From positions 1 to 64,000 of the forward strand of contig NC_008759.1 of NCBI RefSeq assembly GCF_000015505.1: a stretch of DNA of 64,000 nucleotides, written 5' to 3'. Source of the DNA: Polaromonas naphthalenivorans CJ2. Lineage in GTDB: Bacteria; Pseudomonadota; Gammaproteobacteria; Burkholderiales; Burkholderiaceae_C. The notes under the pieces were generated by a model. The model was not told where the DNA came from, did not search any database, and worked only from the letters and a program-made list of their open reading frames with translations. Positions within the stretch are counted from its first letter, which is position 1; every line of letters begins with the position of its first letter. The translations under genes and the position numbers were made by a program. Positions 1 to 8,444 of the stretch are shown here, one piece after another.

Positions 1-1
1 T

Positions 2-184
2 CGCGAGGTCATTGATGAAGCTTTGGCGCTTGCTGGAAAGTTGGGTAACAAAAAAGGAATCAGGCGTTTTTCCAAACTATTGCACATGCATTGGACTACC
101 GAATGGGATGGAGAGGAAGCAAGTCTGCCTGAGCATTTTGAGCGCAAATTTCCCAAATCATTGCACTATCCCATTTACACATAA
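2..184 (+). CDS. C-terminal end of an unrecognised protein (partial at left edge)
   Basis: A reading frame enters from the left edge and runs 60 codons to a TAA at 182-184. The residues are mixed and protein-like, with a basic stretch (GNKKGIRRFSK), an acidic patch (EWDGEEASLPE) and the tail PKSLHYPIYT. The start lies outside the window. I do not recognise the family. A 65-residue frame starting at 12 in another phase looks less natural. Confidence is moderate because only the tail is visible. Confidence 0.45.
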   Translation, partial: REVIDEALALAGKLGNKKGIRRFSKLLHMHWTTEWDGEEASLPEHFERKFPKSLHYPIYT

Positions 185-507
185 ATGTGACTACGCTGCT
201 CAGTTCTAGATGTTCTGCTTTTCCGTAACAACCGCCACAGCGCCCGCGCCTTTTTGGTTAACAGCTTGCTCACTACTATCGCAATCGGTGGCAAGCTGCA
301 TCGATATTGGAAACTGAGTGAAACCAATTGGCTGGCCGGTTCCGACCAGAAGCCGACTGTCGTCAGCGGCAGCTAGGGCCTGCTGAAACCCACGGCGCTA
401 TGGCAGGATACGGCCATGAGCCGTCACTCGTTTCAACTTTGAATTTTCGCTATGAATCCTCAGAGGTTCCTACTGCGGAAATTTATGCAATAGACGTCCT
501 TCCCCGG
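185..507. other. Intergenic, no supported gene
   Basis: No convincing coding frame. One open stretch on the plus strand near 215-375 gives a protein-like string (RAFLVNSLLTTIAIGGKL) but has no plausible start and is interrupted by a stop at about 373. It may be the remnant of a decayed gene. Confidence 0.4.
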
Positions 508-1071
508 TCACTTCAATGACTGATGCCCTGTGCTGTTTCCCGGCGCATGCGCCGCAGGACTTCGGAAACTGGCACGTAGAGGAACTGCCAACGGCTTTTG
601 AAGGCCGCGTCCGAAGAGAATGCTGAAGAAGATATTTTGATGCTCCATCGTCGTGCGGATGAACCCTTCGACCTTGGCGTCGATTGCCTGGCGCAGGGGA
701 CTGGCCAACAAAGTAACGCAAGTCTTCAGACCCGTGCCAATATCATGGCGACGCATCAGCCACGATTCATACGCGTCAATGCCTGAGTTCTGGCTGTCTG
801 CGTCCAGTTGCAGCCGGTTCACCAGGGTGAAGCTCTTTTCATCGGCGTGAGCTATCAGTGCGTCCACGACTCCGGCATCGATGCAGAGCATTCGCAACAC
901 AATGGCGCGCGCGAACCGCTCTGGACTCACTGCGGGCGGTGGGGTGGAGGACTCCCTGGTGAACTCATCGATGACCGCGGTTGCCTCCTCCAGCTCAGCC
1001 AGCGTGACCGACTGCCACCAGAGCTCGGATGGGTCGCCAGATTGGCCCGTGGACGAGGTGCTATTGTTCAT
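508..1071 (-). CDS. Hypothetical protein translationally coupled to the DUF2235 hydrolase gene
   Basis: 187 residues. The ATG overlaps the stop of the upstream DUF2235 gene by 4 bp (1068-1071), which suggests coupled translation in one transcript. The N-terminus is Ser/Thr-rich, the middle has helical segments (FARAIVLRMLCIDAGVVDALIAHA, residues about 53-75 in outline), and no signal peptide or membrane segment is clear. The family is unrecognised. The coupling means it could be a partner, chaperone or immunity protein of the hydrolase, but nothing in the sequence proves that. Confidence 0.65.
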   Translation of the reverse strand: MNNSTSSTGQSGDPSELWWQSVTLAELEEATAVIDEFTRESSTPPPAVSPERFARAIVLRMLCIDAGVVDALIAHADEKSFTLVNRLQLDADSQNSGIDAYESWLMRRHDIGTGLKTCVTLLASPLRQAIDAKVEGFIRTTMEHQNIFFSILFGRGLQKPLAVPLRASFRSPAAHAPGNSTGHQSLK

Positions 1072-2318
1072 GGCTCGACCTGGCCAAGAGGTTCGTGGCC
1101 CATGAGGCGCGATTTGACGAAAAGCTGGAGGGCCAGTTCATCTGCCTGTTGGAGACAGTCGTTTACACCGGGACGAAAAAACTTGTACTTCCGTGCGGCG
1201 GGGTTGAGCAGATGCAAACGGGTGCTCTCATGAAAAAACATGGCATTGCTCAGCTCGGATGCATCCCCACTAAAGGCATCGTGAAGCACCTGCAGTTGAG
1301 GCCGAACCCTTGGCCTGAACCCAATAAACCATTTCCGGATTTGGTGATGCAGCATCTCGGGGCTGGTTTGTTCGTTCAGCCACTTGGTGGTCGCCTCCAT
1401 CTGAAGACCTTTGGCCTGGGCCTCCCGGGTCATCCATTTCAGCGCGTTGTTGGACAGTCCCGATTCGTGCAGCAGGTAGCCGCCGCCGACATCGGCGTGT
1501 GCCCCGGGAAACCAGGCCTGGCGCAGTCCTGAGTGTCCATTGGGGTCAGACCAGAGCATCGGATGAAAGGGCTTGCGCAATTCGTGCAGTGCCAGCGCAT
1601 GTCGGGCGGTCATCACGTTGGGCGGGACTTGCGTCTGGTGGTACTCGGTGTGCATGGCCTTGAACTTCATCAGTCGCCACGGTATGCCCAGTGCACCGAC
1701 CGTGTCCCAGACGCCAATAAAGTGAATGCGCAGCGCGTCTTCGCTTTCCCCCGATTGCAGCAACGGCTTTCCGGTAAGAGGCACCAGGTAGTCGGTCAGG
1801 CGGCTTTGCGTGCCGTCGCTAGCAGCCTCATATAACTTGTAGGCCTCTTCGACGTACTGAAGTTTGTGGCGCAGCAGGATGCCCACCTTTGAGATGAAGC
1901 CCGCGAGCGACCTGGCAGCGAAGGCACCGCGGCTGAAGCCGAACAGGAAGACCTTGTCGCCGCGGCGTTGGTCGTATTCCCAGCTCAGGTAGGCATAGGC
2001 CTCCTTGATGCGTGCAGCGGTCCCGCGACCAAAAATACCTCCCAAAAAGGGGCGAAGCAGCAGCACGCTGCTGGGCATCTCCTTTGCGAGCTTCTGCTTG
2101 AAGTCGATGTATCCCCCATAGCTTCCGACAGGTGCGCCTGGTTCGCTTTGGCTTATATCCGTACCGACCCCGGGCAGGTAATAGGTCAACTGGGGCGCCG
2201 GAGAAAACGGCTCGAACCTGGATGCCTCGAACAGTTTTCGAACGTTGGTATCCATGGCCCCATTGGGTTGGTCCCACGTGCCGTCGATGAACAAGGCAAT
2301 GTTCTTGGGTGGTTCCAC
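1068..2318 (-). CDS. DUF2235 alpha/beta hydrolase (Tle1-like phospholipase fold)
   Basis: 416 residues. The N-terminus has the DUF2235 signature ALFIDGTWD (residues 9-17). A nucleophile elbow GFSRGAFAARSL at about residue 126 carries the catalytic Ser in the G-x-S-x-G arrangement. A later GAHADVGGGY (about residue 275) supplies the Asp/His region typical of the family. DUF2235 is the catalytic domain of type VI secretion lipase effectors of the Tle1 group and of related standalone hydrolases; the substrate here is unknown. No signal peptide is seen. It lies 108 bp downstream of a lysozyme-like gene on the same strand and overlaps the following gene by 4 bp. No VgrG, PAAR or Hcp gene is in the window. 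Confidence 0.85.
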   Translation of the reverse strand: MEPPKNIALFIDGTWDQPNGAMDTNVRKLFEASRFEPFSPAPQLTYYLPGVGTDISQSEPGAPVGSYGGYIDFKQKLAKEMPSSVLLLRPFLGGIFGRGTAARIKEAYAYLSWEYDQRRGDKVFLFGFSRGAFAARSLAGFISKVGILLRHKLQYVEEAYKLYEAASDGTQSRLTDYLVPLTGKPLLQSGESEDALRIHFIGVWDTVGALGIPWRLMKFKAMHTEYHQTQVPPNVMTARHALALHELRKPFHPMLWSDPNGHSGLRQAWFPGAHADVGGGYLLHESGLSNNALKWMTREAQAKGLQMEATTKWLNEQTSPEMLHHQIRKWFIGFRPRVRPQLQVLHDAFSGDASELSNAMFFHESTRLHLLNPAARKYKFFRPGVNDCLQQADELALQLFVKSRLMGHEPLGQVEP

Positions 2319-2426
2319 GATGCCCCCTTACTGACACTTGGTGGATTATCCATGCCCAGCCATGGCTCTGACAAGTCAGTCACCGCTCCAAAGCTGTCGT
2401 TAATGTTCGAATCAGGCGACATTTAC

Positions 2427-2984
2427 CTAGGCGAGCAAGGTTTCAAACTCTTGCACTGCATCGCGCCGAAGCCAAGGGTGAATGTGCATGCCCTTTATCG
2501 GACCGTGGTGCTTGGTGGTGAAGCGAAGCAGGCGCGCACAGTATTCGATGGCGAACGCGTGGTTCAGCTTGGTGGTTGTTATGAACGAAGAGCAGGACCC
2601 ATCAGCACCTGTAGACAGCAGCAACGCCTTAAGTGTTGGGCTAAAGGTCATGGAGTTGCCAGAGCACTGGAAGATACCTGCCTCTTCGCTGCAAGGAGTG
2701 TTTGATGTTGGGTTTGTTATGTCTATTCCGGCGTTCCAATTCCAAGAGCTCTCAAATCCACCAAGCACACGAAGAACTTCAAGCATGACTCCCCGACGAT
2801 GCACCTCGCCCTGCCAAGGTCCAAGCTGTTGGATAACGCTTGAGTAGATGTCGAACTTTTCGTTCTTGGCGAACACCTCGGGCGGCGCGGTCTTGCCCCA
2901 ATCGGCAAGTTCGTTGAGGAATGAATCTGGTGGACGGCCGCGGTTGTGCACCTTCTGCTTGCAAGCAATGAACAGTCGAGTCAT
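2427..2984 (-). CDS. Lysozyme-superfamily-like hypothetical protein
   Basis: 185 residues. The central segment has GGFESSWNWNAGID (about residues 75-88) followed by EEAGIFQCSGNSM. This resembles the catalytic-Glu and substrate-groove motifs of lysozyme-like proteins (E-S-x-W then E-A-G-x-x-Q-x-S). The rest shows no signal peptide. The family has an uncertain function; a muramidase role is inferred from the motif only. It is the first gene of a leftward cluster with the DUF2235 hydrolase, which makes a wall- and membrane-targeting pair possible. Confidence 0.65.
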   Translation of the reverse strand: MTRLFIACKQKVHNRGRPPDSFLNELADWGKTAPPEVFAKNEKFDIYSSVIQQLGPWQGEVHRRGVMLEVLRVLGGFESSWNWNAGIDITNPTSNTPCSEEAGIFQCSGNSMTFSPTLKALLLSTGADGSCSSFITTTKLNHAFAIEYCARLLRFTTKHHGPIKGMHIHPWLRRDAVQEFETLLA

Positions 2985-3337
2985 GTCAGGCTCCGTTTAG
3001 GAGGGGTGGCGAGGTATAACGCGGGTTCATCGAGGGGCCTGACGTAAAGCGTGGCAGCTTCAAATACTAAAAAAGGCCCGGCCTCCAATTTGGGCGATTC
3101 TGAACCCAATGTTTTGGTTTGAACACCCCCCATTTGAGGGAGGATGCCGAAAGGCAGCATCTGCTGCAATTGAACCAGTCGAGCTGAGATATCAGCTGTC
3201 CGTTTAGGGCCAAAAGCAGACCCTCGACGGCGGCTCCCACATGACCAATGCAAGGTCAAATACACGACCTGAAACCATGAGCTACCCGTCCGCATTGACG
3301 CAATTGCCTGGAGCCCAAGACTCACCCAAGCTGAGTG
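2985..3337. other. Intergenic, no supported gene
   Basis: 353 bp between the map gene and the lysozyme-like gene, both on the minus strand. A 114-codon frame here (2981-3325, minus) has a low-complexity, arginine- and proline-containing translation without family resemblance and overlaps the next gene's start, so I do not call it. The promoter of the lysozyme-like gene should lie here. Confidence 0.45.
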
Positions 3338-4129
3338 TCAAACCGGCGCGTAGGCGCCTGTGCCTCCTGGCCAAGGCGTCAGCACCTCATATCCCCCGGG
3401 CGTTACAGCCACCATGTGTTCCCACTGGGCGGACAAAGACCTGTCCTTTGTCACGACGGTCCACCCATCGGGCAATTGCCGGGTTTCGCGTTTGCCTGCG
3501 TTGAGCATCGGCTCGATGGTGAATACCATCCCCGCCTCCAGCTTGAGCCCTTCCCCGCGCCGCCCATAGTGCAGCACGTTCGGTTCATCGTGGTAGACCT
3601 GGCCGATGCCGTGCCCGCAGTATTCGCGCACCACGCTGAAATGCTCCCGGTGAGCGACCGACTGGATAGCATGGCCAATATCGCCCAGCGTCGCTCCAGG
3701 CTTGACCTGCCCGATTCCGGCCAGCAACGCTTCGTACGTCGTTGCCACCAGGCGCCGAGCCAGCACGCTGGGCGCTCCGACGAAGTACATGCGACTGGTG
3801 TCGCCGAACCAGCCATCCTTGATGACGGCGACATCGATGTTGATGATGTCGCCCTTCTTCAGAATCTTGTCGGGCGAGGGGATGCCGTGACAAACCACCT
3901 GGTTGACGGAGGTGAGGATGGTCTTCGGATACCCGTGATACCCCAGGTTGGCGGGAATGGCGCCCTGGATGTTCACGATGTGGTCGTGACAGATTCGGTC
4001 GAGCGTCTGCGTGCTCAACCCCGGCACCACGTAGGCCTCAACCATGCCGAGAACCTCTGCGGCAAGCTGGCCGGCCCGCCGCGCCATCTCGAGTTCCTCG
4101 GCGGACTTGATGGGAACGCCGCGAGCCAT
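3338..4129 (-). CDS. map: Type I methionine aminopeptidase
   Basis: 263 residues, the usual length for the bacterial type I enzyme, which removes the initiator Met from nascent proteins using two metal ions. Metal-ligand positions are visible: D in INIDVAV and D in GDTSRMY, H in GHGIG, E in FTIEPM and E in WEHMVAV. Substrate-pocket His residues are in YHGYPK and YHDEPNV. It follows directly on, with a 1-bp overlap, from the ParD-like gene and so is probably cotranscribed with it. A methionine aminopeptidase beside a ParD-like gene on an accessory element is unlikely to be the sole housekeeping copy. Confidence 0.95.
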   Translation of the reverse strand: MARGVPIKSAEELEMARRAGQLAAEVLGMVEAYVVPGLSTQTLDRICHDHIVNIQGAIPANLGYHGYPKTILTSVNQVVCHGIPSPDKILKKGDIINIDVAVIKDGWFGDTSRMYFVGAPSVLARRLVATTYEALLAGIGQVKPGATLGDIGHAIQSVAHREHFSVVREYCGHGIGQVYHDEPNVLHYGRRGEGLKLEAGMVFTIEPMLNAGKRETRQLPDGWTVVTKDRSLSAQWEHMVAVTPGGYEVLTPWPGGTGAYAPV

Positions 4130-4386
4130 CAGTGTTTTCCAGTGGAGGCAGCGCGCGGCTTGTCAAGCTGGGCTGTGACAGCCATGGCGATGTCCAGGCC
4201 CCCCGCGAGTTCAGCCCGTATCAACAGTTGGCAGATTTCCCGGTGGTCCAGCTCCGGGTGCATCTCGGTCAGCATGCCGACTCGCATCCAGTGCTCGGCC
4301 TGCGCATTGATAGACCTGCTAAGGGCGTTCCCCGCCACCCGCAGGTTCTCGTGCATCAGGTCCGAAATTTTCACAATACCCATCAT
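4129..4386 (-). CDS. ParD-like antitoxin-family protein paired with map
   Basis: 85 residues. The opening MGIVKISDLMHENLRVAGNAL and the segment RSINAQAEHWMRVGML match the ParD-like family (Pfam ParD_like), a ribbon-helix-helix relative. Such proteins are known next to methionine aminopeptidase genes instead of a ParE toxin. The start follows a long inverted repeat at 4392-4432 that looks like its own operator. The stop overlaps the map start. Whether the pair behaves as toxin-antitoxin or only as an autoregulated operon cannot be read from sequence. Confidence 0.8.
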   Translation of the reverse strand: MMGIVKISDLMHENLRVAGNALSRSINAQAEHWMRVGMLTEMHPELDHREICQLLIRAELAGGLDIAMAVTAQLDKPRAASTGKH

Positions 4387-4391
4387 TAACC

Positions 4392-4432
4392 TTTATATGA
4401 AACGTACATGAATTATAAACGTTTCATATAAA
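4392..4432. promoter_or_regulatory. Inverted-repeat operator upstream of the ParD-like/map operon
   Basis: Perfect 14-bp arms TTTATATGAAACGT (4392-4405) and its complement (4419-4432) flank a 13-bp AT-rich spacer, 5 bp upstream of the ParD-like start. The position and symmetry fit a binding site for a ribbon-helix-helix repressor acting on its own promoter. That role is inferred. Confidence 0.65.
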
Positions 4433-4525
4433 CCGAAGTTGTCTGGATAGCGGTGCTCGATGACGCCCTAATGACCGCTTTGGGCGCAAAGCCGCCAACC
4501 GCGCAGCACAACCGACTTTATAAGG

Positions 4526-5320
4526 TCAGGTTCCTACATCCAGGGTGACCGCCTCCAGTTCTTCAATGACGCGCAGCCGAGAAACCGCCCATTTCCCTCC
4601 GGTGTACCCGACCTGTTTTCCAGCGCATTCGACCTTGCAAAGGACCAGGCTTTTGCCTTCAGATACGGACTTGGCGAAAGTCGCGCCGCTCCGTGTAGTT
4701 GTGACGGCGATTTCCTTATCGCCATAGTAATAGAAGCCCCCGCGATGGCCGGCTGTTGCCGTTTCCTCTCGCCAGATGCCGGGCACGTACGCTGAGCCAT
4801 CGAACGCGCTGACAAGGCTACCCTTTTGGTCCCTGGCCAGCACCTTGTATCCCGTCCACGCGGCAACCTTGGCACCTGACTTGCAGGCGACGGTTGTTTT
4901 GCCAAGGTAATGATTGACGAGCTGGCCAAGGGCTGCCGTATTCTTGGCCCGCTTGACGCAGGTGCTGTTTTCAAGCTCCTTGATGTCAAGCTTCTTCCCC
5001 GAGCGCATCACCAGAAAATACGATTTCTGGATGCGGGTGTAGCCCTTGCGGATGTTTTTCCAGAAGCTGCGGGCTTGTACGACCAGCCCTTTGACCTTCC
5101 CGCGAAATACCAAGACATCAAATATGTCCAGGTTCAGGCAGTCGATTTCTTTTTTGTTGCTGGTGATGAACGGCTCGGGGACGATGCCTGTCGCGACTGC
5201 CTTGCCGAGCAGGTCTTTCAGTTGAAGTTGCTGTTCCTGGGAGAGGACTTGGCTGGTGTACAGGGCGCCGTACTCATCGCGCGGCAGACCGGTAGGGGTG
5301 GTGTTCTGAATTGATTTCAC
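4526..5320 (-). CDS. Hypothetical protein, paralogue of the 10686-11291 gene
   Basis: 264 residues, no signal peptide or membrane segment. The core (about residues 55-145) contains CLNLDIFDVLVFRGKVKGL, a TRIQKSYFLVMRSG motif and CVKRAKNTAALGQL. The protein at 10686-11291 has matching INLSILDV, GGKVNGLIIRA, RRAQRFFLVTR and CAKRAKGTVGLG motifs, so the two are homologous. This copy has an extra C-terminal region of about 100 residues. The family is unrecognised. It stands alone between the map operon and the IS5 remnant, with an AT-rich promoter region at 5321-5404. Confidence 0.7.
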   Translation of the reverse strand: MKSIQNTTPTGLPRDEYGALYTSQVLSQEQQLQLKDLLGKAVATGIVPEPFITSNKKEIDCLNLDIFDVLVFRGKVKGLVVQARSFWKNIRKGYTRIQKSYFLVMRSGKKLDIKELENSTCVKRAKNTAALGQLVNHYLGKTTVACKSGAKVAAWTGYKVLARDQKGSLVSAFDGSAYVPGIWREETATAGHRGGFYYYGDKEIAVTTTRSGATFAKSVSEGKSLVLCKVECAGKQVGYTGGKWAVSRLRVIEELEAVTLDVGT

Positions 5321-5404
5321 AAGTTTCCTTGGTTGTTGGAACCCAGTGAAGCGACCGTGTTTATTTCTTTTAAAAAATTTAGGAAATTATTTTTTTAGAA
5401 ATTA

Positions 5405-6104
5405 GGCGCTGTTCGGAAAGTTTGAAGTCCAGATATGGATACGGTCAAATCATCCGATTTGGCCAGAATGACCCATGCACGTCACACCTTCACCGATGCG
5501 CAATGGCAGCGTATCGAGCCGTTCATGCCGCCTTGCAAGGGTCGCCACGGCGGGGCGCACAGGGCGTTTTTCGATGCCCTGCTGTGGATGGCCCGCACGG
5601 GCGCGCCCTGGCGCGACTTGCCCGAGCGGCTGGGCACATGGAGCGTGGTGTACCAACGCTACGCCTATTGGTGCGACAAAGGCCATTTCGAACGCCTTTT
5701 CCAAGGCGTGCAGCAGCCCGACATGGAAGAGGTGATGGCCGACTCTACGTGCTGCCGGGCCTAACCAAGCCTCGGCAGGAGCGCGCAAGAGAAGCGGCCC
5801 GCAGGCCATCGGCATCACGCGCGGCGGGCTTAACACCAAAATCCACGCCGTCTGTGATGCCCTGGGCAACCCGCTGCGCTTTGTGCTGACGCCGGGCCAG
5901 CGCCACGACTCCAAGCCAGTGCCCGAGTTGCTCGATGGGCTGGAAGCCAAGGCCCTTCTGGCCGACAAGGCCTACGACTCAGACAAGATTGTCCAGGCCG
6001 CACAAAAGCGTGGCATGCAGGTCATCATCCCCTCCAGGGTGAACCGCAAAAAACAGCGCGTCCTGGACCGGCACCATTACAAGGCACGCCATTTGGTGGA
6101 AAGC
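5405..6104 (+). mobile_element. Degenerate, 3'-truncated IS5-family (IS427-group-like) element
   Basis: The first transposase part begins near ATG 5468 (MTHARHTFTDAQWQRIEPFM) and has the IS5-type motifs GGAHRAFFDALLWMARTGAPWRDLP and a first catalytic Asp in MADST. It then stops at TAA 5762-5764. The second part continues in another frame (GLNTKIHAVCDALGNPLRF, LLADKAYDSDKI with the second Asp) to RHLVE near 6104. Several small indels near 5745-5770 separate the two. The C-terminal catalytic Glu region and the right end of the element are missing, replaced by YhaN sequence. The left end may start at GGCGCTGTTCGG (5405). Confidence 0.8.
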
Positions 6105-6782
6105 GTTGATGCACTGTGCTTGCCCATCGAAGTGGGCGAACTGGCTGCTCAGGACGAGCAGCAGGTGACCCGCCGCAGTGACTTGGCCGCGTAGAAGCAG
6201 ACAGCGACAGCTGCATTGGAGAAAATCGCAGGCTCGGCCCAGGCCGCGCGCGCTGAAGGGCAGCGACAGGAGGCGCTGGCCAAGATGGAGGAGGCGGCCT
6301 CGCGCTATATTCGGGTCTACACCGCAGCCCGACTGCTCAAGTGGTCTATCGAGCAATACCGCGAGGAAAAGCAAGGCCCCATGCTGGCCAGGGCGGGCAG
6401 CATTTTCAAGAGGCTGACCCGTGGCTCCTTTGAGAAGCTGAATGTGGACTTCCACAGTGAGCCGCTCAAACTCCAGGCAAAGCGCGCCGATGGCACTCTG
6501 GTGGCTATTGACGGCCTGAGTGAAGGCACACGTGACCAGTTGTTCCTGGCCCTGCGCCTGGCCGCCTTGGACATGCACCTGGACCAGGCCCATGCGCTGC
6601 CCTTTATCGCCCATGACTTGTTCATCAACTACGACGACAAGCGCTCGATGGAGGGGCTGGAGGCGCTTGGCGAGCTGTCCCGCAAAACCCAGGTGGTGTT
6701 CCTGACCCACCATGACCACTTGCTGCCGGTTGTCAGGCACGTCTTCGGTGCCGAGGTCAACGTCGTGAACCTGGCGAGCTAG
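6105..6782 (+). pseudogene. C-terminal remnant of a YhaN-type (Rad50/SMC-like) AAA ATPase
   Basis: From 6216 the frame is intact for 188 residues and carries the C-terminal ATPase half: signature-type LSEGTRDQLFLALRLAAL, Walker B and D-loop region LPFIAHDLFINYDD, and an H-loop (VVFLTHHDHLL). This matches the YhaN/AAA_27 family, coiled-coil ATPases usually paired with a YhaO/SbcD-like nuclease. The N-terminal nucleotide-binding half and most of the coiled coil are absent, replaced upstream by the broken IS5 element. The same frame is open back into the IS apart from one TAG at 6192-6194. It cannot make a functional ATPase. Confidence 0.8.
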
Positions 6783-7039
6783 CTTTTGTTGGGCGCAGGC
6801 ATGCCTTCGAAGGGGTGCCGCTGAAACGGAGTGGCTTTAGAGGACAAACGCCTAGTTTTTAGCGGTCAGTCCGGGGTAGCCCTTGAAATCCACTTCCTTG
6901 CTGCTGACAAGGGCTGCGCAGGTACCCACCGCATTCACGAAAAATTGGTGTTCCGTTGTGCCGCAGCTGCAGTCACGCACGAACGCGTCGCAAGACGCCA
7001 AAACGCCTGACACCTGTTTTTGCCTTATCCGAGGAATCT

Positions 7040-7771
7040 ATGGCTATCGCTTCATGGTCGCTATACGCATTGCGTCAACTGGACGCAATCAAAAGGCCAT
7101 CCATGCAAATCCAGGAAACAGCAGCTGTTCAGAAATATGAAGTCCCTTCTCGGGCCAACCAAAGTAGCGCTTTCTTTCCCGCAAGGCTGATAAGCCCCAT
7201 GGAGGCGAAAATAGCTTTCAAACACCGCCCCTCAGAGGCAGGAAGCTGGACAAGCGAAAAATGGCACCTCTACGGTGGCGTACGGTCCGAACTGTTTGCC
7301 ATGCTCAATGCGGAATTCCGAAATGCTATCGCGGTGCGCCTGACCACATACTGCACCCCGGCAGGCGGCAATTACGCAGTTATCAGCCACCAGTTGTTCG
7401 GGTGTGCCCACCGATTCGTGTTACCGCTATATGAACCCACGGTTCAGGCAATGCTGCTGGAGCTGCACGAGACAAGTGAACTCGTTTTTCTTTTCGGAAA
7501 TGAACAGGAAAAGGATGCGGCCCTGGTACGTTCCCCGCTGCGCAGGGCAGCCTTTGCACCGCTGCTGGCAATGACAAACCCGCGTCCCAAGCAACCACTG
7601 CACAGAGCCATCGATGAACTATTTTTGGTCATCAGCGCCATGAATCAGCCCAAGCAGGTGCCGAGCCTTCGTCGAGGGGAAAAAGTCGAAGATGTCAGCG
7701 TTTCCATTGCTCTTCCATTCCATGCCATGGCGCAGCTCTGCAGTGAGAAAAGCAAGGAAACCATTCAATGA
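7040..7771 (+). CDS. Hypothetical protein, first gene of a two-gene operon
   Basis: 243 residues from ATG 7040, chosen because GAGGA at 7031-7035 is a well-placed Shine-Dalgarno; the open frame extends further upstream without one. The protein is soluble-looking, with no transmembrane segment. The core HLYGGVRSELFAML and RLTTYCTPAGGNYAVISHQLFGC is followed by an alpha-helical C-terminus (HRAIDELFLVISAMNQPKQV). The family is unrecognised. The stop overlaps the next start by 4 bp, so the two are probably cotranscribed and share the terminator at 8068-8098. Confidence 0.65.
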   Translation: MAIASWSLYALRQLDAIKRPSMQIQETAAVQKYEVPSRANQSSAFFPARLISPMEAKIAFKHRPSEAGSWTSEKWHLYGGVRSELFAMLNAEFRNAIAVRLTTYCTPAGGNYAVISHQLFGCAHRFVLPLYEPTVQAMLLELHETSELVFLFGNEQEKDAALVRSPLRRAAFAPLLAMTNPRPKQPLHRAIDELFLVISAMNQPKQVPSLRRGEKVEDVSVSIALPFHAMAQLCSEKSKETIQ

Positions 7772-8064
7772 CCAGACGCCGGAAAGTGAAGCCCGTTAAA
7801 ACCGCGAAAACGCTCTACGGCGCCTTCGTCCAGGAAACGCAGGAGCTGATTCTGGTCATCGAAGCGGCCAGCGAGGAAGAGGCAGGTCCCCGCATTGAAG
7901 CCGTGCTGCCAATGTTTGGTGTCATTGATGCCTGCGGGCTCGGTTTTATCCAGGTCAATAGTTGTCCCTTGGGAGTGGCGCACTTCCTTGATGCATTTTT
8001 TGAAGGAACCGGCCTCGGTGCCGTACGCGACAGTGTCGCGCCCTCCACGAATACCAGGCATTGA
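7768..8064 (+). CDS. Small hypothetical protein coupled to the 7040 gene
   Basis: 98 residues, starting within the ATGA overlap with the upstream gene. The very basic N-terminus (MTRRRKVKPVKTAKT) precedes a compact alpha/beta-looking domain (LILVIEAASEEEAGPRIEAVLPMFGVIDACGLGFIQV). No known motif. A strong intrinsic terminator follows at once. The two genes look like a self-contained cassette. Confidence 0.65.
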   Translation: MTRRRKVKPVKTAKTLYGAFVQETQELILVIEAASEEEAGPRIEAVLPMFGVIDACGLGFIQVNSCPLGVAHFLDAFFEGTGLGAVRDSVAPSTNTRH

Positions 8065-8067
8065 TTC

Positions 8068-8098
8068 GGCGGGCTCCCAGTGAGCCCGCTTCTTTTTG
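8068..8098 (+). terminator. Intrinsic terminator after the 7040-8064 operon
   Basis: GCGGGCTC and GAGCCCGC form an 8-bp GC stem with a 4-5 nt loop (about 8070-8090), followed by a T-rich tract TTCTTTTTG, just after the stop at 8064. Confidence 0.8.
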
Positions 8099-8444
8099 TG
8101 CCTAGCCGATTCTTGATGGCTGCGTCAGCAGTTCACCAATCAGCCGCTTCTTGTGCGTTTCTCAATTTACAAGAAGCAACGGGTCCAATTAGCCTTCGCT
8201 GCTTGCTGCACAGAAAAGGCCGCGCCTGGTTATCGCGCAGCAACGCGCCTGCTGCAAAAGTCGCCTGCCTGTGCTATAAAAATTACATGAATTCATTTCT
8301 GACCCGTGCAACACAAGAGCTTAAGCGAACCTTCGGAGTCGTCGAGGCAGAGGTCGCGCAGGGCGAAAAAGACGTCACTTCAAACGAACGCCAGGTTGAA
8401 GCCACCGTGCTGGCCTTGGTTCCCGAGTACCACCTGGTAAAGGT

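Noticed and set aside
2981..3325. 114-codon minus-strand frame between map and the lysozyme-like gene
   Set aside because: Composition and lack of ribosome site suggest a chance frame; it overlaps the next gene's start.
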